From: Poronia punctata
Lineage: Eukaryota > Ascomycota > Sordariomycetes > Xylariales > Xylariaceae
Reading direction: 5' to 3'
Assembly (NCBI GenBank): GCA_022579005.1
Contig: MU401509.1
Coordinates: 1 to 64,000, forward strand
Length of the DNA: 64,000 nt
The stretch's first letter is position 1, and every line of letters starts with the position of its first letter. The translations under genes and the position numbers were made by a program. This document shows positions 34,996 through 46,200 of the stretch, piece after piece. The notes under the pieces are model-generated. The model had not been told where the DNA came from. It worked only from the letters and a program-made list of their open reading frames with translations, and ran no database searches.

Positions 34996-35340
34996 GGAAT
35001 ATGTTCGTCCAGGTTTGTCTTCGTCATTGGTTCAAGGGCTACGTCGCAGTTATATCTCTAGGGGCAGGTGGTCGATGATGAGTAGGTCAGTAAGTACCAG
35101 GTATTTGGGAAAAGGTACGGCACAGCCATGTACGGCTCCGAGTATCTGCCATCGGTTTTCTCCTCTTCCATAGTCATTGTGACACCGACGGAGTATTCGG
35201 TAGCGATGTATCCGAATAAGCGCTGAAAGGGATCGTCGGCGAATCGCCAGACAAGGTCTGTAATGCTTCCAAGGAAAAGCTAAAATGATGCCGACTCGCC
35301 GTTTCGCTTCGAAAACATGATGGGCTCAAGTTTGTTGAAT
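34996..35340. other. Convergent 3' region
   Basis: 345 bp between two convergent genes, with no coding signal. Confidence 0.5.
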
Positions 35341-36709
35341 TCAATCGGATGTTATTAATTCGCCCAACGATTGACCAAGAAGCGACAATGTCTTCTCGTA
35401 TACCTTGCCCACATTCATGTGCATCTCTTCTTCTTCTTCGTTGACTTCTTGCGGCGCGTAGGGGTCTTCATCCATGTTGTTCGCTTCATCCTTGTTAGGC
35501 TCCGATAGCCGACCTGAAGGGAGTATTGCCCCTGAATGCGAGAAATCTTGAGACTTGGCAGTACCGTCGTCCTCTCTTTCCGACTCGTCGTCTTCTTCTA
35601 GTGCCCAGTGGAATTGACCTTTGATATCAGTTTTAGAACCCTCCGCCTCGACAGGCACAGGCGATGGTACCGGACTCGCATTAGCCGGCACCAGATGACG
35701 GAGGTCAACGCTTGGAACCCCGCCATCTTCGGCTTTGACGCGCCCGTTCCTATTCTCAGCCAACTGGTCCGTCATGACAACATCGTTCATCATCTCGTCC
35801 GCATTCCGTTTCCTAGATGTTACGTTGTCCTCGTCGTCGGAACTAAAGTCGAGAGAGTTGATATCCTCCTCCTCGTCATCCATCTCCATTGTGCCGCCTC
35901 CGCAATCCCGCGGTATATTGTCGGCTTCTTCCGTCCTGGTCCGGGCAGGTCTGGGTTGTCCTTGATTGTACTCGTCTTCCTCATAATCTACGACATCCTC
36001 CTCGTCGCTCATAACCACGGCGACGATCAAACGAGTGTCAAGGGCTAGACTCCTGCAACGCACTCTGTCTGTCCCGGAGAATGGCATCTTGGCGACGCTG
36101 TCGTTGACCCTCGGTGCATATCCGGGAAGCGGTTCCTTGGTCTTTACATCATAGCCGAGTAATAAACTAGCGAAACAGTGGTCTAGTTTACGTAGAAGAG
36201 CGAATGTTGGACGTGGTGCTGGTGGGAAGGAGGGGAGGTAGGTATTGAATTCGAGTGCGATGTTAAGCAGATATGGGATCTGGAGGCTAGCTATTTCCAC
36301 ACAAGTCAGACTGTACTGCACGGGACCGATCACAAATGATAGTCTTTAAGTAATTGGAGAGAAGTATAAAGGGAGAATGCTCACGAGTCCCCGATACCCA
36401 TACAACATCAATGACTTCTTCTAGATCACGACATACTTCCTCCATGCTCTCGTAACCAGTGTCCGTATCAGCCGGGTCCGAAATGCCAAACTTCAGTATA
36501 TATTGTCGTGATATGTGCATTAAGCTCCTGGACACATAATCGCGTACATAGTCCTCTTTTCGGGAGCCTGGCACTAACGGTTTCGAGCGTGGATGTGGTA
36601 GGCTCGCTGCCGCCTGGCTTGATGCTGTGGTTGGTGCGGGAGAAGGAAGAGGGTTTCGAGGTGGGATGAAGCCACCGGCTTGTGTCTGTATTTGTGGCGA
36701 GTCGCCCAT
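35341..36709 (-). CDS. Conserved fungal protein of unknown function, acidic C-terminus
   Basis: Two exons (36709-36385, 36290-35341) give about 424 residues. A Pro/Ala-rich N-terminal tail of about 50 residues precedes a helical domain of about 130 residues (DYVSRSLMHISRQYILKFG, VIDVVWVSGTPSLQIPYLL, LPSFPPAPRPTFALLRKLD, FASLLLGYD). From about residue 190 the chain is disordered and very acidic (DEEDVVDYEEDEY, DDEEEDINSLDFSSDDED), with possible basic nuclear signals (SRKRNADE). The helical core looks conserved and, from memory, similar fungal proteins have been annotated as meiotic recombination proteins, but it has no RecA/Dmc1 ATPase motifs, so I would not use that name. Confidence 0.75.
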
Positions 36710-37253
36710 GATGTGTTGGTAGTAGGCAAGTTATTGAGATGTAAAGGGTCAGGTCTAAGTCAGAATGAATACGTGTTACTTTTATACGAGATGGGTTGGG
36801 TAACGTTTACATGTAAAGGTGGCTATGGTACTCGTAAAAGAGATCGAGACGTGAGAGTGACGCCATTAGACGGGACCGTGATTGCGCTACAGAATGCCAT
36901 CGTGTTGATTAAGTACCGATGTACATCAAACGGGTCGATCTTGCGCATGAAACGGTCCATTAATTTGTACATGTACATACCTCAAACAGTGCATTCCACC
37001 CCACATTTTATGTACAAGTACCCTCTGTACCTAATTCCACTACGAGTAGACAACCTGGCTTCCAGGGTAGGGACAACCTTGTAAAAGCTCTGGCTGGCTC
37101 TCAGTTTCAACCAACCGCTCAGCCTTCCCTTATCGACAAAATATTTCGAATCCGATTTGCATCGTCATCCTCACCCAACATCCCCAACAAACAAACAAAC
37201 AAACAAACAAAACATCCGACCATTACACGCATAAATCGCCCATACCAAACAAA
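36710..37253. promoter_or_regulatory. Divergent promoter region before the TOM6-like gene
   Basis: 544 bp between divergent starts. A repeated AAAC run (near 37190-37212) lies in the TOM6-like leader. Another open frame (36680-37084) crosses the acidic-protein start in antisense and has no family resemblance. Confidence 0.4.
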
Positions 37254-37505
37254 ATGCCTGCCAGAAGAGTCATCGTCGAACCCGCCGGCTCCCGCCGTGC
37301 CCCCAAGGGCGCCATCGCCTCAACATACAGCGCCCTAACATCTCCCGAGAATGCCCCTGTCGTTAGATCCGTTGCCGTTTTCGGGGTATGTCCCTCTTCA
37401 TTCAGTAAATAAAAGAAAGAAAGAAAGACTAACCATTTCTCTTTTATCTAGGCCGCCATCGCTTTCCTATCGAGCCCTTGGAGCGAATACCTATTGCCTC
37501 CGTAA
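37254..37505 (+). CDS. tom6: Mitochondrial import receptor subunit TOM6-like small protein
   Basis: A 61-residue protein from two exons (37254-37385, 37452-37505). A basic N-terminus (MPARRVIVEPAGSRRAPKG) and a middle TYSALTSPENAPVVRSVAVFG lead into one C-terminal membrane helix ending SSPWSEYLLPP, the shape of fungal Tom6, a tail-anchored stabiliser of the TOM core in the outer mitochondrial membrane. The intron begins GTATGT and ends ATCTAG and joins in phase 0. The stop follows directly after the LLPP ending. I recognise the overall pattern rather than a catalytic motif, so another small tail-anchored mitochondrial protein is possible. Confidence 0.65.
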
Positions 37506-38475
37506 GATCCCGCTCGCTACCCGCCTTTATTGTCCCCTTTCCACGAGATAAACCAAGTAACTAACGTGGACAGTGTCTAAATACCTGCACATCGGACTCA
37601 AACCCAAAAAGAAAAAAAAAACACACGTGGCACGAAACGAACTAGGTAGTTCGAGAATGCGACAGAACGAAACTTGTACAATACGACACGATACGAGATC
37701 AAGTGTTGACCAGACGATCCAAAGGGGCTAAAACAACTCATTGTATACTGTATCATAAATAGCTGAGGAAGAGCGAGGACATCGGCTGGGTCTGTCACCT
37801 AATCCGTACGAGCTGAGGGTGATGTACACGTACATTATCTTTCTCCCATCAGCAGGCGTGAAGGAAACTCATTAAAATTTATATTATAATTCCTATACCT
37901 CGTGGCCCATTTCCCCATCATTTCAGTGCCTACAGTATGCTCACCGTTTTCTCACCCTTATCCTTAGGTAGATTAACCCAAGGTAAGAAAATCCTGCGCT
38001 GAAAAGCGGTCTAGAGTAAAGGTGTTGGGGGAAGTAGATAGGAGCATCTAAAGTCCGCAGTTCCATCTGTTACATAACCCGAGCTTTGCGGGGGAAAAGA
38101 AGCATATATGCTACATTGGATCTTTTCTTCCGTCTCGTCTACACCTGTCACTTCATTCAACTCGTAATATAATTGATTGACACAACACGCCGTTTATTAG
38201 ACTACCTGGTTTGCTATACTTCTCTGCCGCCCTTAGTTCGATCTGATCCATTGCCTCGACGCGATCCAGTGTCTCAACGCCCACCAGATAGACTTATCAT
38301 CCCTCATCAGATCGAGCGATTCCGTCCCCCGACATTCTTCTTTTTGCGACATGCCCCCACAGTAACGAAAGGGGGGCATTAGTCGCAGGGCTGAGGAGCA
38401 GACAGAGAAGATAGCCAAGCAGAACGGTCAACGGGTCAAACACTGCCCGTTCGTTTTTTCTTCTCCCTCATCGTC
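37506..38475. other. Intergenic region
   Basis: About 970 bp, probably the TOM6-like 3' UTR followed by non-coding DNA with CT-rich tracts. No recognised gene. Confidence 0.45.
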
Positions 38476-38748
38476 TCACCAACTTGCCTTTTCTCTTTCT
38501 CTATTCATCTTCTCTCTTTCCTTCTCCTCTTCTATGTCTCGATCCTCGCGCACACACCTTTGCTGACTGGGCGCTGGTAGTGATACAAATAAAATAAAAA
38601 GGAGCAGACCGTGGATTAGAACGCCTGGTATCTGGTATCCGATCCAATCCGTCTGATGGCCAGGAATAATGCTTCGAGCAAGGTGCATAATACCTGGTTG
38701 CGCCCCAACTCGAATGATCCCAAAACCGATAGGCACCTGGCCGAGATT
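38476..38748 (-). CDS. Possible small single-pass membrane protein
   Basis: An open frame on the minus strand ends at 38476. Read from the in-frame stop upstream it gives a protein-like sequence: PIGFGIIRVGAQPGIMHLAR, then SIIPGHQTDWIGYQ, a membrane helix (VLIHGLLLFILFVSL) and a charged coiled tail (EEEKEREKMNREREK). The first in-frame ATG is at 38688, giving 70 residues. The reading before that ATG also looks coding, so the true start may lie in an upstream exon ending near a CAG acceptor at about 38737; I could not identify that exon. The family is not recognised. It resembles small mitochondrial or ER membrane proteins in layout only. Confidence 0.35.
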   Translation of the reverse strand, partial: NLGQVPIGFGIIRVGAQPGIMHLARSIIPGHQTDWIGYQIPGVLIHGLLLFILFVSLPAPSQQRCVREDRDIEEEKEREKMNREREKASW

Positions 38749-39359
38749 TCATGTCGAAGGTGATGATGAAGATGAAGTTGAAAGGAGCAAAATCGTTGGT
38801 TGCGTAACGGGAGTATAGCCGCAGTTGATCATGTGCGCCGTGAGTCGTGGTAGAAAAAGGGAAGGGGAGGTAAAAAGGGGGAAAGGAAGTCGGAGAGACA
38901 AGGGAAGTTATGTTGACGATGGTAGGAATATACTTTTAGCCGGCCGCTCGATTTTGAAGCCGAGCCTGGCCGAAAATTGCACCCCATCGCCTTAGTGTCG
39001 GAAAGTAGCCAGATGGTAATGTTGGTAATGTTGTGGAGGGACGAAGAAGGAAAAGTTGTTCAATGCCATGTAATGGGGACCATCAAGGAAAAGAAAAGAA
39101 AGCATAGTTGCCGGTTCATAGAAGATAAGATAACAAAGTAAGGAATAAAAGTAAAGATGCCGGCCAAGAAAGCAATAGGGGTATTTTCAAAATTTCCCAG
39201 GTGATGCCAGTCCGTCATCAATAAAGCAATTGGAAAGTCCACCGTTCCCGTGCGCCCCAAGGGAGAGCCCACCGCCGTTGTAGACCGCACATTGACCATC
39301 CCCAACGGATTGTATCCAGAGTAGACCCGTCACGACCTAGGCACGATGCAAATCTGCTC
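38749..39359. other. Intergenic region
   Basis: About 600 bp, including the 3' region of the CCHC gene on the right. If the small membrane protein is real, its 5' part lies here. Nothing else is recognised. Confidence 0.4.
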
Positions 39360-40120
39360 TTAAGCAACGGGGGGGATGGCAGCTGCGGGAGCAGGGATCT
39401 CAACCTCGGCCGGCACATCGCCTGCGGGGGCAGGCGTGTTGTTCTTCTGAGGGCAGTCCCGCGAGATGTGGCCAGCCTCTCCACACTGGTAGCAGGTCTT
39501 GCCAGCCGTGTTGAGAGGGCCGCCGTTCGGGGCAGTGCAGTCACGTGAGATGTGACCAAGCTTGCCACAGGCGTAGCATTTCATCGCTTGGGCCTGGCAG
39601 TCGCGAGCGAAGTGGTTAGGTCCGCCGCACTTGTAGCAAGTGGCAGGACGGGGGCCGCCAGCGGCAAAACCACCCCGGCCATATCCGCCAAAACCACCAC
39701 GAGCGACAGGAGCGCCGCGACCCACACCGGCACCGGCAGGATTCGGGCAGGCACGGGCAAGATGGCCGGGCTGTCCACAGTTGTAGCAACGCCCATTGCC
39801 ACCGCCATTACCGCTTAAGCGGAGAAGGGTAGGACAATCAGCCTGGACATGTCCTAAGCCCTGGCAGTGGTAACACTGCTTAGCCTCGGTTGTTCGAGGG
39901 AGGGGGCATTGGTTTGATTCGTGGCCTTATTTCCGAACAGCAAGTGTTAGCGGGGTGAACCCCCATAAGGACAAATGAGCGTTTGCAGGTGAAGTTTAGA
40001 GTAAACCTGCTCACCTGGCTGTTTGCAGTTATAGCATAAACGCTCGGCTGAAGAGCAAACCTCGGCGTAGTGGCCCACATTGCCACACTTGTAGCAGGCT
40101 CTGCGAGATAGGGAAGACAT
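39360..40120 (-). CDS. gis2: CCHC zinc-knuckle nucleic-acid-binding protein (GIS2/CNBP type)
   Basis: A single-stranded nucleic-acid-binding, translation-linked protein of the GIS2/byr3/CNBP family. Two exons (40120-40015, 39925-39360) give 223 residues. Seven CCHC knuckles (C-X2-C-X4-H-X4-C) are visible: CYKCGNVGHYAEVC, CYNCKQPGHESNQC (split by the intron), CYHCQGLGHVQADC, CYNCGQPGHLARAC, CYKCGGPNHFARDC, CYACGKLGHISRDC and CYQCGEAGHISRDC. Between knuckles four and five lies an RGG-type Gly/Arg-rich linker (GRGAPVARGGFGGYGRGGF), usual for fungal members. The C-terminal Pro/Ala/Glu tail has no motif. The intron is canonical (GTGAGC..AAG). Confidence 0.93.
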
Positions 40121-42361
40121 GGCGAAGAATAACCGGGTGCTGTAATCCGCTGTTAGTAAAACATGTCACACGGCGCTTTTGAAGGTCCGGTAGCTAGATA
40201 TTCTGCAGCGATGTAGCCCAAACGGCTCGGTACCGTTGGTGGTGCGGAGGCCCGGTAAACAGCGGAATGAAAAATCCGTAGCAGGTAAGGAATGCAGCCA
40301 GCGACATCCCTGGGAGTGGCGTCGACTTCTCTTAAAACACTGAGAATCTCGAGAGCGCAGGCCTTGTCCTTGTCGCGCCATCATTCTGGCGTTGTGCATT
40401 GAGCTGGCTATTTGCGGGGTGCAGACCAAACAGTCGAAGATATATTGTCCAGAAATGTGTAAACCATAGTGACCCTTGTTGTGTTCCTCAGGCCGTTCGA
40501 GAGTTGGGTGCACAACTGCAGACTATTGTATGGGAAGTGTGCGAGGGCAATTAGGCGGCAAGTCGACGAGTCGGGGGAATTAGAGCGCTGATGGTGTAAG
40601 ACCATTAAGTCGTTAGGACGTTGCGATGCCCAGGAGTCGAACGGCTTGTGTATCTACATGCGCGCGCACTATTGTCGGTGTGTGAAAACACTGGCCTGTA
40701 GTGTCTGTAACATCTGCATGCAGGCGCGACATGGCACTGTCGAAGGCTGGCGTTGCGAACCCGGACAACTGGGAGTCTTGAGTGGTGCTGCTTCGTCCAA
40801 TGATACGTGTAGCACGTACACCATGCGCTCGAGTTCTCCAGGGCCCAGTTTACTTCAAGCTGCCGTAATAAAGGGACCGGCGCATTTTCAAGGTTCGGAC
40901 GGTGTTACACATTTGGAATGATCAGGCCAATTGAGAGCCAGGGAATCCATCATCCTATGCACCCCACGTTGTCTTGTGGGCGCGTTACAAATTGGGCAAA
41001 GGGAACAAGTTGTTACGCCGAGTCAGCTCGATTTATTAGTTCGGCTTTCTGTTGTGTGCGTGCGACCTATCCGAAATATGTGCTCGTATCCAAGAGGTGG
41101 TTGAACGTTGGTAGCGCTTCAAGACGGCGAAGGCATGGATCGGACTGGTTTGTGGAGTCGGAATTCGCGAAGAACTGTCTGGGATGGTCGCAGTTCGTCC
41201 TGAATGGTGTCGCACATAAGAACGGCAGCAGGCGACATCAACGAGCTTAAGATGTCTGTTCCTTGTCGCCATGCTGCCATGTAGCCTCGTGCCCACGTAG
41301 CTACGTAGCCACAGACCGATCGTCCAATACCAGTATGTGCCGCCTTATGCGCTGCATCGCACGCTGTACCACACCACACCACACCACATCGCTGCAGTTG
41401 GGCGCAATAGGGAAGCCGGTGGGTAATGACGGGAGAACAAAAGGCAAAGGCGCAGCAAAAGCGCATTGAGAGAGGCAAGGGAACAACACCGCGACTTGGC
41501 TGTGTTTTTACTTACCGATTTCTGATTTATGCGCCGATATGTGTCCTTTTAACACGGCCCTTCTTCCTCGACTATTGACTTCGGCTTCGACTTCTCTATA
41601 ACCGATCCAACGGCAACCTTCTTCTCTTCGGCTTCCTAGCGACTTCTCGTCTTCTCCAACAAACACAGCACCCTCGGGCGTATCGAAGTTGATATAATGC
41701 GAAAGTGTGGGGGAGGAGAAAAAAGAAAAGGGAAAGGGACAAGAGAGGGATAAAAAGATGCCAGTGGAAAAGGGCCGGTTGGGCAAATAGGCAGGCCGTT
41801 TCTTCAGGCCGGACTAGGACTGGAGAGCCCTGGTGTGCGTATGGAACTGAAAATAGTGGAGGGGACGAGGGCGCAATAACGGGGCCAACTCCCAGCCTAG
41901 TCTAGTTCTTACCCACCTCAGTATAGGTCGTGGTTATTATGAGATGGAGGGGGTCCTCTTGGCAAAAGGGGGGGAAGGATGGGTTGGTGAATTGTGATGG
42001 GAAATTTGAGTCACAACTTGGTCAATCGTATAAGGTAGGAGGAGCACAACCTACCACATCTCTTTATTCCTGCCTGTCGGCCAGCTACATACGGTACCTG
42101 CCTCCGGGCAAACATTGGCACACACATAATCCCACCTCCACGATTGCATGTGCTTAGGTAAAGTACTTGCTATAATCTAAGGTTAGGTAGGTACCTCCTT
42201 GCGATGGGTCTGATGTGCCTTTAATCACGACTTTAAGCTATAGAGGCGCATCTTGGAATGTTTAATAGCCACACACAAATAAATTCTCATATCAATGTTG
42301 GTGTTGTGTGCACCTACCTACAACATATACGTTGCAGATTTGTGGAAGGAGGTATGTTACC
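40121..42361. other. Long intergenic region, no confident gene
   Basis: About 2.2 kb of normal composition. It probably starts with the promoter of the CCHC gene. Short ORFs on both strands have biased composition or no family resemblance. A CCACACCACACCACACCACA run sits near 41371-41390. It ends at the TA target site of the Tc1/mariner-type shell. Confidence 0.45.
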
Positions 42362-42363
42362 TA

Positions 42364-42391
42364 CAGTCGCTCCGAAAAATAACAACCGGTT
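42364..42391 (+). repeat. Left terminal inverted repeat of the Tc1/mariner shell
   Basis: Starts CAGTCGCTCCG after TA and ends AACAACCGGTT. Matches the reversed right end with a one-base length difference. Confidence 0.85.
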
Positions 42392-43040
42392 CTAACAACT
42401 TACACCAAAACTCACCTATTTTAAAAATCAATAACCCTTTCCTTTTACAATTAAAAAATTCTTAAAAAATATTTTTAACTAATTTATATTAAGGGCATTT
42501 ATATACCAATAAAGCTAGCCTATGCACTTAGTATAGCAGTAGCTTATAAGCTTTAAAGTATAGCAAAATTAAAATTTTTAAACTTTGATTTTTAAGGCTT
42601 TATATTATATTAAATAAAAATACTAAAAATAAAAACCTAGTAAATTTATAAACTAGCTTTAAAAGCGGTTTTATATATATTAACGCTTTAATTCTATTTT
42701 TATTAATTACGTGTTTTTTATAAACGCTATTTTTATAAAAATTTAGCTAATAGTTTAAAACTTTATATAAAACTATTAAAACCTCTATTATAAAACTTAA
42801 ATAAATAAAACTGTTTATTTACTATTTAATAGCATTAAAACATTTTTTATTAATTTTTATTTTAATGTTTATATTTTCTTTTATTTTATTAAAAACTATA
42901 TATTAAATTATTAAAAATAATTTTAAACGCTAATAAAATAATAACAACAGCATATAAAATTAAGATAAAATATGCTACTAATAGCTTAACCTTTAAAGTA
43001 CATAAACCTATTTTCTTTATATTTTATACTTTAGTATACG

Positions 43041-43286
43041 TGTTGCAAATAAGTCACAAAAAAAGCAAGGCTCTAAAAGGTAACTTAATCTATTGCTAGA
43101 AATCTTAAGGTAAAGAGAAAAAGAAGAAAAAGCTTTTAAGTTCTTGTTAAGGGTGCAGACCTATGTATGCACTAATTAGTAGGGCTGCAGCTGTTTATAA
43201 GTGCAAGCCTTTATATTTACTATTTAAAGGAAGTAATAGCTATAAGCTATTTAATTAGCTATACTGCTATTAACTAATTTATAACT
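43041..43286 (-). repeat. LTR of the Gypsy element (left copy)
   Basis: 246 bp starting TGTTGCAAAT directly after ATACG. It keeps C and G on its outer side and is mutated on its inner side. Confidence 0.92.
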
Positions 43287-46200
43287 ACTTCTTTTAAAAG
43301 AAAAAAATAACTTGTTTTAAGGTATAGTTTAGGTTTAAACTAGTATTTTTTAAGTTTTTCTTAATTAGTTGCTTTCTAGCTAAAAAGAGATTGCTTTAAG
43401 TATTTACTATTACTATAACAGTTTAGGCCTTTATACTATTGCGCTATAGTGTAGTTTTTTTATAACTAATTATATTATATTAACTGCGTAAAGTGCTTTT
43501 TATACGTTTTGTCTTTACGTTTTTTAAGTTGTACTTATTACAGCTTTATTGTTGTCTTTATAAGCTTTGTTAAATTCCTTTTTTTTGCTGCTTTTAACTA
43601 CTTATTAAGTTGTATTAAGGGTTTTATAGCTTTAAGATGCTGTTTATAAAAGTTTTTTAGTAATTTTGCGCTGTTTTTAAAGTTTTTAATAAAGTATTAT
43701 TCCTTGTCGGTATTTTATTTTTTTTAGTTAACTTTGTACTATAATTTATTATAATATAGCTTTAATGTGCATATTTTTTTAACTATAAATTCTTTTTTTT
43801 TGCTTATTAGCGTAACTGTTTTTTTATTTAAGTTTATAGCTTTTTATTTTAGTAATAAATTGTTAAAGTATTTATAAAGTTAGTTTGCATAGTATTTATT
43901 AGTTATATGCTATAAGTATAGCACTTTAAAGGTATAAGTATTGCTATTTTAATATAATATTTAAAACTTTTATTAGGTTATAAAGTAGTTAAGTTTATTA
44001 AAAAGTTAGTTAGTTTGCTATAATTAACGTTTTTTTAAAATAAATATATAGTTTTTAACGTTAAAGTTAGGTTTTTTATAACCTTTATTAGCTTAATTTG
44101 CTATTTGCTTTTAAGTTTGCTATAAATACGCCTTTGCTATGCAAACATAGTTTTTAATTTTTTAAGTCTTGCCCTAGGCCTCCTTTTATAGTTAGGCCTT
44201 TTTTTAAAGTAATTTTTTTAACTTCTTTTTTAATGTTTTATTTTTTTAGTTAAAATAAAATAGCATTAAGAATCTTATTTTTACTTTATAAGGCAATAGG
44301 CCTGTAGACTTATATAAGATTGCAGCTTGTACGTAGTTTATTACTAAGATTTTTTTAACTAGTTATTTTAGTAATAACTAATATAAAGGCGTAATTATTA
44401 GTTTAAGTATTTATTTATAATCTTTGCTTAGCTTACTATTTTATAGTAGCTAGCTAAAGCTAGTATTTATATAATTTTTAAAATTTTAGCTAGTTTATTA
44501 ATAAAAGCAAATATAAACTAAGGTTTATAGTTTAAAGTAATAGTTATAAGTAAGCTAAAAACTTAAAATAGCTTTTTATAGTATATTTAAGCTGCTTATT
44601 AAGCAGTAACCTTTATAGTATAAGGTATTGTTTAGGCTTTCTTGCTTAGCTTATTTACTATAACTATTACGTTATTAAATTTATATTTATTTTTTAGCAT
44701 TTGTTTAAAATTAATTACTAAGTATTGCTATACGCGTTTAAGTACTAAGAATAGTGTTAGCTTTTTTAGTATTTTGTTTTTTAGGACTTTTACTAGTTTA
44801 TATTATAAGCAATTAGCTACGTATTTATTATAATCGTTTTTTAACTTAAGCTATTAGTATTGTTTTGCTACTAGTTATTTTATTTTCTTTTTTTTAAAGT
44901 ATGCTGTTAATATTTGCTTATAAGCTTTTTTAATTAGCTTTGTACGCATATAAAGTAGATTTAGTACTACTAGTTGTCTTTTATATGTTATTAGTTTATT
45001 TTGTATAGCTTATAAGTTGTTAGTGCTTTTAGTTTAGGTTTGCGTTTTTTGCTAATATATTTACATTTTTAAATTGTTTTGGTTTTTTTATAGTATTTTG
45101 TTAATAAGTTAAAAACTTATAAAATCTTTTACTTTTTTTTAAAGTTTAAATGTAAATATTTTAGTAAGCATTTTGTTTATTTATCTAGCTATAAATTTTG
45201 TTGTTATTAGTTTAAAAAGTATAGCGTATTACTATAACTTTTTTTTAGCCTTTTAAGTAATAATGTCTTTTTGCTTTTTTAATAAGGCATTAGCTATAAT
45301 GTTTTTTTTTTTTAGTTTATATATAACTATAAAGTTATATTTAGCTAGCAACGTAAACTACTTAGCTTGCTATAAGTTAAAGTGTTGCTTTATACTAAAG
45401 TACTTTAGTGCTTTATAGTTTATAATAATTAAAAACGGTTTTTTTTATTAGTGTTTAATTAGTTTAGCATACTACTTTTTTAGCGCTAAAACTACTGCTA
45501 ACATTTTTTTATTATATATTTTATAATTTAACTTTACTTTTTTTATTGTTTTTAAATAAAACGCTATAAAGTATTACTTATTATTTAAGTGTAGTTATAA
45601 TAGTATTTTAGCTACTACTTTATTTAATATATTTAACTTAACTTTTATAAGTAGTTTATAGTTATAGTAGCAAAGGAAAGGAGCAAATGTTAGTGTTTTT
45701 TTTAATTTTTAAAATGCTTCTTTATAATGCTTATTTTATATAAAGGCAGCGTTATAATATATAAGTGCTATTAGTAGCTTTGCTTTTTAGCTATATTTTT
45801 AAATAAATTTTTAATAAAAGTTGTAAAATTTTAAAAAAAACTATACGCTTTTAATAGTTATAAAGGTAGCCTAATTTTTAACTACTTTAATTTTAGTAAG
45901 ATTAACGCTAATGCTATTAAAGCTTATTACGTACTTTAAAAACTTAGTTTAGGTAATATAAAATTTTAACTTTTTTAGGTCAGCTTGTAGCCTTGCGTTT
46001 TTTAGCTGTTATAGTACCTTTTTTATATGTTTTTAGTATTTTTTTAATATGTTGGAGTATATAAAGATATTATTAACGTAAGCGCAGCAAAAGTGGTTTA
46101 AGTAGTTAAATAGCATATTATTAATATACTTTTAAAATATAAATAAACTGTTAGACTAGCTAAATAGCAATACTTTATATTTATAAGCTTTGTATTTAGT

